A stretch of 36,795 nt of DNA. Origin: GYS-P2D sp964522505 (GTDB lineage: Bacteria; Bacteroidota; Bacteroidia; Chitinophagales; Saprospiraceae). The translations under genes were made by a program, and so were the position numbers. Positions 8,192-16,506 of this stretch are shown here, piece after piece. Under the pieces are notes generated by a model, which ran no database searches, had not been told where the DNA came from, and saw only the letters and a list, made by a program, of their open reading frames with translations. The DNA lies in the NCBI GenBank assembly GCA_964522505.1, contig CAZFWJ010000034.1, positions 1-36,795 on the forward strand. Direction: 5' to 3'. Position 1 is the first letter of the stretch; each line of letters opens with the position of its first letter.

Positions 8192-8374
8192 ATGTCCTTA
8201 AAAGAATATGAAGAATTAGACAAAATAAGACTAGCAGAGGGCGAAAAGAGTAGAGCTCACTATAAGGCTGTAGACTTGCCAGGAACAAGAAAAAAAGAAG
8301 GTAATTCTGTAGATGCTGTTAAGGCACGAATAGCCGCGATGAAAGAAGCTCGCAAAGAAGCAGGTCAAGAATAA
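8192..8374 (+). CDS. Small charged protein of unknown function between coxD and coxE
   Basis: 60 residues, from an ATG 11 bases after coxD to a TAA 10 bases before coxE. I do not recognise a family. It is rich in Lys, Glu, Arg and Ala, has no cysteine and no hydrophobic segment, and is probably mostly helical (for example AVKARIAAMKEARKEAG at the C-terminus). The tight spacing on both sides in the same direction argues for a real gene. Its position between the ATPase and the VWA protein suggests an adaptor in the same assembly machine. That role is inference only. Confidence 0.65.
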   Translation: MSLKEYEELDKIRLAEGEKSRAHYKAVDLPGTRKKEGNSVDAVKARIAAMKEARKEAGQE

Positions 8375-8384
8375 CTTGCGCTGA

Positions 8385-9521
8385 TTGAAGCATTATACCG
8401 ATTTCAATTCTTTTACTGAGGCCCTTGTCAGCTTTGTAAGAATTGCCCGTGGAGAAGGATTCTCCACTGGCATACAATGCACGAAGGATACCATGGCAGC
8501 TTCTTTATGTGAACTGTGGTTAGATAAGGACATATTTGAACATGCCCTAATGTCCTTGTTTTGTCGAGATGCGGATGAGCGTGATGCGTTTAAGAGTCTA
8601 TATAAAAAGTTCTGGCGACAGAAAGGCACCATAATCCACGATAAGACGACCAAAAAAAACAAAAATACCTTTTCAATACCTAAGAAAAGTACTGCTGTAA
8701 TGCTCGGTGTTGGCGACGATAAACAAGTGGAAAAAAGTATAGACTCTAAGACTACCTCTGGAGCTAATACTAGTGACGCCGCAAAACAGACGGACTTCTC
8801 CCTGCTGACAATAGAACAATCAGTAGAGTTGGACAGAATCTCTGAAAAATTGGTCCGAGAAATGAGCTGGCGGATAAAACGAAGACGTAAAAAGTCTAAA
8901 CGAGGAGTGATCAATATCTCGGAGACGATAAGGAAGAACATCCAAAAAGGGGGTAATATCCTAAACCTAGTAAAAAAAGATAAAAAGAAAGATAAGTTTA
9001 GACTATTGATTCTCTTAGATGTTAGTGGTTCAATGGACAAGTATTCTTTCTATCTCTTGAAATTCATGTTAGCCTTGCGCTCTCATTTTAAGCAGGTCGA
9101 GGTCTTCACCTTCAGCACTCGACTCATGAGGATCACTGATTATCTCTCTCAGAAGGATATGAGTCTCGCTTTAGCATTGGTTTCTACTAATGCACGCCAT
9201 TGGTCGGGAGGAACTAAGATTGGAGAATCGCTTCAGAAATTTAATGACGATTATGCTAAGAGATACCTTAATGGTAAGACGATGACCTTGGTCTTGAGTG
9301 ATGGTCTCGATACAGGTGAACCTGAAGTACTGGATGAAGCCATAAAAAAAATAAAGCTCAAGTCTAAGAAGTTGATTTGGCTGAATCCATTAAAAGGGAT
9401 GAAAGGATACGAGCCGATTCAGCAAGGTATGAAAACTGCATTACCATCAATAAGCCATTTTGGGTCAGCCCATAATTTTAGTAGTTTGCTGGAATTGGAA
9501 CATATATTATCACATGCGTAA
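8385..9521 (+). CDS. coxE: CoxE: von Willebrand factor A domain protein, partner of CoxD
   Basis: 378 residues. The C-terminal half holds a VWA domain with a complete metal-ion-dependent adhesion site: DVSGSM at 212-217, Thr277 in SGGTK, and Asp306 in LSDGLD. The N-terminal half is basic and charged with a low-complexity linker near 85-135. The start must be the TTG at 8385, because an in-frame TGA lies directly before it and the next methionine would remove the conserved N-terminus (TEALVSFVRIARGEGF). MoxR ATPases and VWA proteins usually act as pairs, here CoxD with CoxE. The gene ends inside the start of coxF, overlapping by 8 bases, so translation is probably coupled. Confidence 0.92.
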   Translation: MKHYTDFNSFTEALVSFVRIARGEGFSTGIQCTKDTMAASLCELWLDKDIFEHALMSLFCRDADERDAFKSLYKKFWRQKGTIIHDKTTKKNKNTFSIPKKSTAVMLGVGDDKQVEKSIDSKTTSGANTSDAAKQTDFSLLTIEQSVELDRISEKLVREMSWRIKRRRKKSKRGVINISETIRKNIQKGGNILNLVKKDKKKDKFRLLILLDVSGSMDKYSFYLLKFMLALRSHFKQVEVFTFSTRLMRITDYLSQKDMSLALALVSTNARHWSGGTKIGESLQKFNDDYAKRYLNGKTMTLVLSDGLDTGEPEVLDEAIKKIKLKSKKLIWLNPLKGMKGYEPIQQGMKTALPSISHFGSAHNFSSLLELEHILSHA

Positions 9522-10488
9522 CGAGTTCGTCGATAGATTAAAGCAACTGAGTATAGATCGGGAGCCATATGCTACCGCTATGATCGTGAGGCGAAGAACG
9601 CCCTCCTCAGGTAAGCCTGGTGATAAAGCGATCATAACAGCTGATGGGCATATAGATGGCTGGATTGGGGGAGGATGTACCAGGGGCATTATCTTAAAGG
9701 AGGCCTTGTTAGCGATTCAGGATCAGAAACCAAGATTTGTCACCATAAGTCCTCAGAAGATGGAAAATACTTTTCCAAACACTAAAATTTATAGTATGAC
9801 TTGTCAAAGCGGGGGAGAAGTAGAAGCTTATATTGAACCGGTAATTCCTAAACCACATATTGTCATTTTTGGTAACTCGCATATAGGAATGGCTCTTGCC
9901 AAAATTGCAAAAGCCATGGACTATCGAGTTGATGCTGTCCAAAACAAAATAGATAAGGTGGTGTATCCAACTGCCGATAATTGCTATGATGTAGTTGAAT
10001 TTGAGGTTAATGAGAAGCATCAGAACAGTTTTGTCATTGTCTGTACACAAGGCGAAGGGGATTTAGAAGCACTACATAAGGCTATAAGTATGAGTAGTCA
10101 ATACTTGGCCTTTGTGTCAAGTAGAAAGAAAGCTCAGTCTATATTCACTGATTTGAGACGTGATAAGGGTTTGGGCTTCGATGAATTGAAGAAAATCAAA
10201 ACTCCTGCAGGGCTCGATCTGGGAGCTAAATTACCAGAAGAAGTCGCTATAAGTATTTTGGCTGAAATCGTTAAACAGTTTAGGTTAGATAGTCAAGTTG
10301 ATGCGTCGGATATTGCAGTGCTCGAAGCACCTAACGAGGACTATTATATGAATCCAGTATGTAATATTCCGATACAAAAAAGCACAGCTAAACATATATT
10401 GGAGCACGCTGGTGAGAAGGTCTATTTTTGCTGTGATGGTTGTAAGGTCAGCTTCGAAAAAGACCCAGCTAAATATATTCCAGTTTAG
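9514..10488 (+). CDS. coxF: CoxF: XdhC-family accessory protein fused to a C-terminal YHS domain
   Basis: 324 residues from the ATG at 9514, which overlaps the coxE stop; a longer in-frame version from 9460 would run deeper into coxE and adds no conserved sequence. Residues 18-90 form the XdhC/CoxI N-terminal domain (GWIGGGCTRG, Cys55). Residues 115-260 form the Rossmann-like XdhC C-terminal domain (IVIFGNSHIG, Gly120-Gly125). Residues 279-324 form a YHS domain with Cys283 (MNPVCNIPI) and the FCCDGC cluster Cys306, Cys307 and Cys310. XdhC proteins help sulfurate or deliver molybdenum cofactor. YHS domains are found in metal-handling proteins, including heavy-metal ATPases. The fusion suggests metal (perhaps copper) handling during Mo-Cu site assembly, by inference. 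Confidence 0.9.
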   Translation: MRNEFVDRLKQLSIDREPYATAMIVRRRTPSSGKPGDKAIITADGHIDGWIGGGCTRGIILKEALLAIQDQKPRFVTISPQKMENTFPNTKIYSMTCQSGGEVEAYIEPVIPKPHIVIFGNSHIGMALAKIAKAMDYRVDAVQNKIDKVVYPTADNCYDVVEFEVNEKHQNSFVIVCTQGEGDLEALHKAISMSSQYLAFVSSRKKAQSIFTDLRRDKGLGFDELKKIKTPAGLDLGAKLPEEVAISILAEIVKQFRLDSQVDASDIAVLEAPNEDYYMNPVCNIPIQKSTAKHILEHAGEKVYFCCDGCKVSFEKDPAKYIPV

Positions 10489-10550
10489 TATGGTGACAAT
10501 GAGCGTTTAATTATAGGCCCTAAGAATCTCCTTTGATCTGCCTTCTTATA

Positions 10551-11744
10551 TTACCGATAGAAATAAATAGGATAGACTTCACCTTCCCTATACACATTCT
10601 TTCCTCTGGGTAATTCTATGATAGCATCGGCATCTACTAAATTAGCCAGATCGCCAGATCCATTACCAATCTGTGGAGAAGCCAATAACTTCCCTTCAGG
10701 AGAGCAAGAGATTTTGACTTCGAGGAAGTAGGTTAAGTCTGGTTTAAATGATACCTCGTGAGTAAGAGTGGCGAACATGGGTTTCCGGAGCGGCACTCCG
10801 AGGGTATTTCCTAACCATTCGACAAAGTACCTGTGCATACAGACGAATGATGAAACCGGATTGCCTGGAAAAGCAAATATTGTACACTGATCTTTTCGAC
10901 CAAACCAGAATGGTTTACCTGGTCGCTGAGCAATTTTATGAAACAGCTTTTCTGCGCCTAACTCATCTAACACCTGTGGGAGGAAATCGAATTTTCCCTT
11001 AGATACGCCACCACTGAGTAGGACTATATCATAGTCATTGAGATACTGGGACATTTTAGCTGTTATCTCTGTCTTGTCATCATTGAGATGAGCCGCTGCA
11101 CATGATATACCCAATGAGCTTAATACAGTGCTGATACGATAAATATTGGACTTGCGAATTTGATGGACAAGAGGTTTTTGATCGATAGGAACCAGTTCAT
11201 TGCCTGTTGAAATAACTATGGCATTGGGCAGCCTGGCAACCTTTACCATTTTATGGCCAATGCTAGCTCCTAAACCAATTTCTGCAGAAGAAATGATGGT
11301 ATTAACTCGAGCCACTATTTCACCTTCTTTGCGATCTATACCCAGAAAGTGGACATTTTGATCCTTTTTGACTTGGTCTATATTTATGGTAGCCAGACCA
11401 TTTTCTATGCTGAGATCTTCGTACCTGATGACAGTATCGCATCCGTTGGGCAAGATAGCTCCCGTCATAACCTCTAAACAGCCGCTTTCTTGCTGCAATT
11501 CTATTTGAGCATCACCAGCCGCAGCAACACCATGTATTTTGTAGGTTCTTTGACCACGTGCAAATTCAGAAAATCGAATCGCAATACCGTCCATGGTAAC
11601 TCGATTATAGGGAGGCAAAGGCCTATCTGTGTGCCATTCTTCTTTTAGTATTCGACCAATGGATTCTGACAATGCTATAGTTTCGGTGCCATAGTTGCCA
11701 AGATTGTCATTGATGATTTCTAAAGCGTCCTGAACGTCTATCAT
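10551..11744 (-). CDS. moeA: MoeA: molybdopterin molybdenumtransferase
   Basis: 397 residues, about the usual MoeA length. Conserved parts are visible in order: an N-terminal LPPYNRVTMDGIAI, then VMTGAILPNGCDTVIRYEDL, then the MPT-binding domain with VISTGNEL, LLSGGVSKGKFDF and IFAFPGNPVSSFVC, and a C-terminal beta domain. It inserts molybdate into adenylylated molybdopterin. It is second in a two-gene unit, 38 bases after the XdhC-family gene, and converges on the cox operon with 62 bases between the stops. Location beside cox suggests it supplies cofactor to CO dehydrogenase, though a general cellular role is equally possible. Confidence 0.93.
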   Translation of the reverse strand: MIDVQDALEIINDNLGNYGTETIALSESIGRILKEEWHTDRPLPPYNRVTMDGIAIRFSEFARGQRTYKIHGVAAAGDAQIELQQESGCLEVMTGAILPNGCDTVIRYEDLSIENGLATINIDQVKKDQNVHFLGIDRKEGEIVARVNTIISSAEIGLGASIGHKMVKVARLPNAIVISTGNELVPIDQKPLVHQIRKSNIYRISTVLSSLGISCAAAHLNDDKTEITAKMSQYLNDYDIVLLSGGVSKGKFDFLPQVLDELGAEKLFHKIAQRPGKPFWFGRKDQCTIFAFPGNPVSSFVCMHRYFVEWLGNTLGVPLRKPMFATLTHEVSFKPDLTYFLEVKISCSPEGKLLASPQIGNGSGDLANLVDADAIIELPRGKNVYREGEVYPIYFYR

Positions 11745-11782
11745 TAGTTTTCGTATTGTTGTTGATTCATGATAGGTATGAG

Positions 11783-12868
11783 CTATTCACGCTCATGAAT
11801 AGGGCCTGTTTTTTCTTTTAGAGGACGCCCACCTTTATGTCTGAATACGGCAAGAATCTCTGATGCAATTGATAGTGATATTTCTTCTGGAGACTCTGCA
11901 CCAACTTCTAATCCCGTAGGACTATGTATAAAGTCGAAAGAATCTAAATCTTGTCCCAACTCTTTGCTCATTTTGTCAGTCCGCTTTTTAGGTCCTAACA
12001 TACCAAGATATGGAGGCTGGTGATCCAAAAAGTGCTGCAATATGGTCATGTCCCATTTGTAATCATGAGACATCAATATAACTGCGGTGTATTCATGAGG
12101 TATCACTTTAGCGTGCTCTTCAAATGGGAGTACCTTCCTAACCTTTCTCACGATCTCTTTAGTAAGTTTCTTCATTCTGCCTACTACCCAGATTTCCCAG
12201 CCTAAGGTGTCCGCCACATATGACATTGCGTTAACATCGTAGTTATCACCAACAATGACTAATCTGGTTTCTGGTCTGATGAATTCAAGCAAGACTTTGA
12301 TGGCCTTATCATCGGTAGGAAGATCGATTATTCGAGGTGCCTTTTTAGCTAATACAGTATTGATGGCGTCTTGTAAACTTTCCTTACTGATGTTCAGAAA
12401 CTCTAATGAAGGATTAGTATGATCTATCAGTTTACTTATCGATAAACGCTCATCATCTTCAGCAATAACTTTTGCAATGATGGTGGGAGCTTCTGCATTA
12501 AGAATTAATCGGAGCAGTTCAATTTCATTATTGGGATCTGAGGGATCGAGAGGAGTGAATAACACCTCAATTCTACCGTTGCAACCTAAGCCTACACCAA
12601 TCTGATTTTGATCATCATCCATGGTGTCATAGACCACTATCGAAGACTTATTCCTGTAAATTGCATTTAACGACTGTTTGAGGGCGTCACCTTCTAAGCA
12701 TCCACCACTTATACCACCTGTCCATATCCCATTGCTTCTAACTAACATTCTTGCACCAATTCTTCTATATGAAGAAGCCTCTACACTAACTACAGATGCC
12801 AACGCCACCTTCTCTTTAGTGTGATCTATCTCGTCATATTCAGATATTATCTTTCTGATTTCTAACAT
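11783..12868 (-). CDS. xdhC: Second XdhC/CoxI-family molybdenum-enzyme maturation protein
   Basis: 361 residues. The N-terminal XdhC/CoxI domain has SYRRIGARML and GGISGGCLEGD (Cys57), and a later part has GLGCNGRIEVLF. The C-terminal Rossmann-like XdhC domain starts near LVIVGDNYDVNAM and ends with the typical GLEVGAESPEEISLSIASEI. There is no YHS tail, unlike CoxF. The gene begins the minus-strand unit that includes moeA. It is most likely the CoxI counterpart of the cox system, working on the finished or sulfurated cofactor. It could also serve another molybdenum hydroxylase elsewhere in the genome. Confidence 0.9.
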   Translation of the reverse strand: MLEIRKIISEYDEIDHTKEKVALASVVSVEASSYRRIGARMLVRSNGIWTGGISGGCLEGDALKQSLNAIYRNKSSIVVYDTMDDDQNQIGVGLGCNGRIEVLFTPLDPSDPNNEIELLRLILNAEAPTIIAKVIAEDDERLSISKLIDHTNPSLEFLNISKESLQDAINTVLAKKAPRIIDLPTDDKAIKVLLEFIRPETRLVIVGDNYDVNAMSYVADTLGWEIWVVGRMKKLTKEIVRKVRKVLPFEEHAKVIPHEYTAVILMSHDYKWDMTILQHFLDHQPPYLGMLGPKKRTDKMSKELGQDLDSFDFIHSPTGLEVGAESPEEISLSIASEILAVFRHKGGRPLKEKTGPIHERE

Positions 12869-13088
12869 CTCTTGCGCTATTGGAATCTGATAAAATTAGC
12901 AATTGATTTCTGATATTCAGCTGTTCGTTGACTAAAATGGACATGTTTGTCAGGGTGTGGTAATTAACTGAGTGACATCAGGATTAGTGGTCTGAAGAGA
13001 CTATACATTCTTCGCTGAAAAAGCTAATAGAGATATATCGAAAAAGCTTAAATAAAAGGTAATCGATCAATGTTCCTTGGATGCCTAG

Positions 13089-14051
13089 TTATTCCAGCGA
13101 TATCTCATGATGTGATACCACCTGATTATGCTGATCGTGCAGTTCGAGATGGACGATATCTTCTGTGATCCGTAACACACCAAAGTTGATGGTCTTAATC
13201 AGTGGGCCAATCCTGAGACTATTCGTCTCTGTGGATTTTTCATACGAGTGAGTTAGACCACTTGCAGTGATTTCATGGATTACCTGCCCATCTGGATAGC
13301 TGTATTGCGCTATTTCTCCAATATGGCGATCCCCACTGATTAGGATGACATTGCTGTGATCATTGCGATCTAACAGATCAAGCAGCTTCTGATATTCTTG
13401 CGGATAGTTATACCACTTCTCAAATCGATGTTCCGTATGCAAGAACTGGATGCCCCCTGCAATTATGGTAAGATCTGCATCACTCTGAGTTTGATGATCG
13501 AGCCAATTCCATTGCTCTTCACCCAATATGGTTCCACCTTCGACGCCATGGTCATCTCTGAAATATCTGACATCCAGTAAGATGAGCTTAATGCGGACAT
13601 CATTGTGTGCATAGTCATAGCTCTGATATGCACCAGATCTGTTACCAGCAGGGTTGTCAACAGACACATCCAAAAATCTGAATAGCGCTTCCTTGCTCTC
13701 ATCTTTCTTAGGATAATTTTTGCCCGCATTGTTAGCACCATAATCATGATCATCCCATACACCAATAACGGGACATTGGGCTAGGAGACTCTGATATCCT
13801 GGCGTACCCTTGAGGTGATTATAATCTTGGTTGAGCTTGTCCATGTCTTCGGTATCAGCATAGACGATATCGCCTGTCCACATCCAAAGATCAGGATCGT
13901 TTTTGATGACTTCGGACCATATAGTTTGTGGATCCCATTGATGATTACAGGATCCAAAAGCAATTACGAAATCTTCAGCTTGAGTGTCATGAAGAACTTT
14001 TGATTTACAACCCAATAGAATGACGGAAGACAGCAATAAATACTTGAGCAT
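13089..14051 (-). CDS. PhoD-like phosphatase/phosphodiesterase lipoprotein
   Basis: 320 residues. The N-terminus is a lipoprotein signal ending in LLGC with Cys15. The metallophosphatase body matches the PhoD-like family: FGSCN near residue 32, WTGDIVYAD, VIGVWDDHDYGANN, LLDVRYFRD, and ISGDRHIGE, giving the expected Asp, Asn and His metal ligands. It would be anchored in the envelope and cleave phosphomonoesters or phosphodiesters. It is a single gene divergent from folD across 81 bases. The substrate cannot be told from the sequence. Confidence 0.88.
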   Translation of the reverse strand: MLKYLLLSSVILLGCKSKVLHDTQAEDFVIAFGSCNHQWDPQTIWSEVIKNDPDLWMWTGDIVYADTEDMDKLNQDYNHLKGTPGYQSLLAQCPVIGVWDDHDYGANNAGKNYPKKDESKEALFRFLDVSVDNPAGNRSGAYQSYDYAHNDVRIKLILLDVRYFRDDHGVEGGTILGEEQWNWLDHQTQSDADLTIIAGGIQFLHTEHRFEKWYNYPQEYQKLLDLLDRNDHSNVILISGDRHIGEIAQYSYPDGQVIHEITASGLTHSYEKSTETNSLRIGPLIKTINFGVLRITEDIVHLELHDQHNQVVSHHEISLE

Positions 14052-14132
14052 GGGATCTTTTTATGAAATGAAGTTATAGAACAAACGGTAGTATACAATA
14101 TTTGTGATATTTACATGATCTTAAGTAGACTT

Positions 14133-15014
14133 ATGACTATCATAGACGGGAAATCACTTGCTGCGACGATTAGAGAGGAGATTAGCTCAGAAGTAGAGCA
14201 ATTAAAAAAAGAGGGAGGGAAAGTCCCTCATTTGGCCGCAGTTTTAGTAGGTGATAATCCTGCAAGCCAATCCTATGTAAAAAGCAAAGTGAAGTACTGT
14301 GATGAGGTGGGTTTTGAATCTACACTTATCAAGAAAGATGAGTCCATCACCCAAGAAGAATTGCTGGCCTTGGTCAAAGATCTCAATGAAGATGAGTCTG
14401 TCGATGGTTACATCGTTCAGTTACCTCTCCCGAGACATATAGATCCAGAAGCAGTCAACTTGGCTATTGATCCCGTGAAAGATGTCGATGGGTTTCATCC
14501 TATGAATTTTGGAAGAATGGCTCTTGGGCTACCAGCATATTTGCCTGCTACTCCTCAAGGTATTCTGGTGATGTTGGAGCGATATAATATAGAAACCAGC
14601 GGGAAGAAATGTGTCGTCATCGGACGCAGTAATATCGTCGGTATGCCCATGTCCATTTTGCTGAGCCAGAAGCGTGATGTAGGCAATTGCACTGTAACTA
14701 TAGTTCATAGCCGAACTAAAGACACTGAAGCGGAAATAAAAGCCGCAGATATAATTGTGGCAGCGATTGGCCGTGCTAACTATGTTACTGCTGATATGGT
14801 AAAAGAGGGAGCAGTAGTAATAGATGTCGGAATCAATAGAGTAGAGGATCCTACTCGAAAGAGAGGATATCGACTTGTTGGAGATGTTGATTATGCTAAT
14901 GTCAGTCAGAAAGCATCATTCATTACTCCAGTACCAGGAGGAGTTGGGCCCATGACAGTAACCTCACTTATTATGAATACTTTGAAGTCAGCTCGTAACG
15001 AGATTTATCAATAA
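14133..15014 (+). CDS. folD: FolD: bifunctional methylenetetrahydrofolate dehydrogenase/cyclohydrolase
   Basis: 293 residues from the ATG at 14133, where the family opening MTIIDGKSLAATIREE begins; an in-frame ATG 18 bases upstream is less likely. Conserved FolD segments are present: VLVGDNPASQSYVKSKVK with the catalytic Tyr-Lys region, PLPRHID, DVDGFHP, GRSNIVGMPM, AIGRANYVT, GVNR-type NADP site and PVPGGVGPMTV. It interconverts 5,10-methylene- and 10-formyl-tetrahydrofolate in the cytosol. It ends 15 bases before the next gene, and the three genes folD, DinB-like and prmA form a compact plus-strand group. Confidence 0.96.
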   Translation: MTIIDGKSLAATIREEISSEVEQLKKEGGKVPHLAAVLVGDNPASQSYVKSKVKYCDEVGFESTLIKKDESITQEELLALVKDLNEDESVDGYIVQLPLPRHIDPEAVNLAIDPVKDVDGFHPMNFGRMALGLPAYLPATPQGILVMLERYNIETSGKKCVVIGRSNIVGMPMSILLSQKRDVGNCTVTIVHSRTKDTEAEIKAADIIVAAIGRANYVTADMVKEGAVVIDVGINRVEDPTRKRGYRLVGDVDYANVSQKASFITPVPGGVGPMTVTSLIMNTLKSARNEIYQ

Positions 15015-15029
15015 TCGTATCATTACACT

Positions 15030-15533
15030 ATGAACTGCAAGAAAGGGGCAATTAATCTTATTGATACTATTATTGATACGATCAGTGCAATCGATACAGA
15101 TCACTATCATCAGCCCATAGAGATATATAACGGATCAACCTTCGGCAAGCACTTTAGACATATTCATGATTTCTTTCATTGTCTGATACATCAGTGCCCT
15201 GAAAAAAAGGTAGACTATTGCCACAGATGTCGTGAGGAGCGAATAGAAAACGAAAAAGCATATAGCATCGAAGCATTTAGGGCACTACAGAAGGACTTAG
15301 AAACTCTTGACGAAAATCAGATTATTTCGGTTAAAGCAGACTTCGAAATCTCTCCGGGTGAGAGACCTACAGTAAAGACATCTATTGGTCGAGAGATCAT
15401 GTATGCCTATGATCATGCCGTCCATCATCTCGCCATAGTTAAGATTGGCCTTAATGCGCATTGCCCTAATCTCGATTTGGATCAGAATATTGGAGTAGCC
15501 GCATCAACAATTAGACATCAGAGTACACATTGA
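15030..15533 (+). CDS. DinB-like putative metal-dependent protein
   Basis: 167 residues, helical. Histidine-rich motifs fit the DinB/YfiT four-helix-bundle superfamily: FGKHFRHIHDFFH (His41, His44, His46) and YAYDHAVHHLAIVK (His129, His132, His133), giving a plausible metal triad. A CHRCREE pair near residue 68 is extra. Many such proteins are thiol transferases or of unknown function, and the substrate is not evident here. It is between folD and prmA, with gaps of 15 and 3 bases, so it is probably cotranscribed with both. Confidence 0.72.
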   Translation: MNCKKGAINLIDTIIDTISAIDTDHYHQPIEIYNGSTFGKHFRHIHDFFHCLIHQCPEKKVDYCHRCREERIENEKAYSIEAFRALQKDLETLDENQIISVKADFEISPGERPTVKTSIGREIMYAYDHAVHHLAIVKIGLNAHCPNLDLDQNIGVAASTIRHQSTH

Positions 15534-15536
15534 TAG

Positions 15537-16364
15537 ATGGACATCATTAAAAAGCTTGAGATAGAATGCTCAGCTGAAGACCATCAGAATATTCTCATTG
15601 CATATGCTGATCTCGCAGGTCTTGACGGTATCGAGCAGACTGCAGATGGACTGATTATTCATAGCGACCAATCAGTCGCTATTTCAGCATATATTGAGCA
15701 AATCTCGATACTTCCATTTATGTCTTCAGATAAGATCAGTATCTCGGAAGTGCCTGAAGAAAATTGGAACAAGCAATGGGAATCTTCCTTTAAGCCGATA
15801 AGAGTTGATTCATTTTGTGGAGTAAGAGCAAGTTTTCACCAGCAACTTGAAGATGTAGAGCACGAGATTGTTATTAATCCAGAGCTAGCCTTTGGGACAG
15901 GTCATCATCAGACTACTTATATGATGATCGAGCAAATGAAGGACATCGATTTTATGAATAAATCGGTATTCGACTATGGATGTGGTACTGCAATCTTAGC
16001 CATACTTGCAGAGTGCTTAGGAGCGAAATCGGTCTATGGTATTGATATCGATGAACAAGCTATTAAATGTGCTCACGAGTGCTTAGCACTGAATGATGCC
16101 CAGAAGATAGGCCTCGAAACAGGAACTATTGATGTAGTACAAGGGGCTTATGATATCGTCCTGGCTAATATCAATCGAGGTGTATTGATGAATACTGCAG
16201 AGCAACTACATCAATTGACCGCTCCAGATGGGTTAATACTGCTCTCTGGGATATTACAAGAGGATTTTGAGATGGTTTTAGGTAGGTATGTGGATTCGGG
16301 ATTCTCTCAAAAGAAACTCATTCAGAAAGGGGAATGGTGCTCGGTGTTGATGTCTAAAGATTAA
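15537..16364 (+). CDS. prmA: PrmA: ribosomal protein L11 methyltransferase
   Basis: 275 residues. An N-terminal substrate-binding part precedes a class I SAM-dependent methyltransferase domain. PrmA-specific features are NKQWESSFKPI, ELAFGTGHHQTTYMMIEQM, the SAM motif VFDYGCGTAILAILA, VYGIDIDEQAI, and DIVLANINRGVL, the motif equivalent to N(I/P)xxxL. It trimethylates ribosomal protein L11. It is the last gene of the folD group and starts 3 bases after the DinB-like gene. Confidence 0.93.
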   Translation: MDIIKKLEIECSAEDHQNILIAYADLAGLDGIEQTADGLIIHSDQSVAISAYIEQISILPFMSSDKISISEVPEENWNKQWESSFKPIRVDSFCGVRASFHQQLEDVEHEIVINPELAFGTGHHQTTYMMIEQMKDIDFMNKSVFDYGCGTAILAILAECLGAKSVYGIDIDEQAIKCAHECLALNDAQKIGLETGTIDVVQGAYDIVLANINRGVLMNTAEQLHQLTAPDGLILLSGILQEDFEMVLGRYVDSGFSQKKLIQKGEWCSVLMSKD

Positions 16365-16506
16365 AATTATCTGCAAAATGGTTCTATTTTAACCAATAGT
16401 ATCTTTCCACACCATACAGATGCTTATGGCTAATAGTCACACAGAAAAAAAAACTACATGCTACAAAAGTACAAAAGTAACATATAGCTATTCTTTCAAT
16501 TACAAA

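Noticed and set aside
8393..9040. Long open frame of 215 codons on the minus strand inside coxE
   Set aside because: It lies fully antisense to coxE, whose product has a clear VWA domain and MIDAS motif. The translated product has no recognisable domain and is low in complexity, so it is a shadow frame.
9460..9513. Longer N-terminus for CoxF starting at 9460
   Set aside because: It would add 18 residues encoded in the reading region of coxE and does not resemble XdhC proteins. The ATG at 9514 overlaps the coxE stop in the usual coupled way.
16455..16485. Two tandem TACTTTTG promoter-like elements on the minus strand
   Set aside because: They point into the 3' end of prmA with no minus-strand gene downstream. 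They come from a simple repeated ACAAAAGTA stretch and are probably chance.
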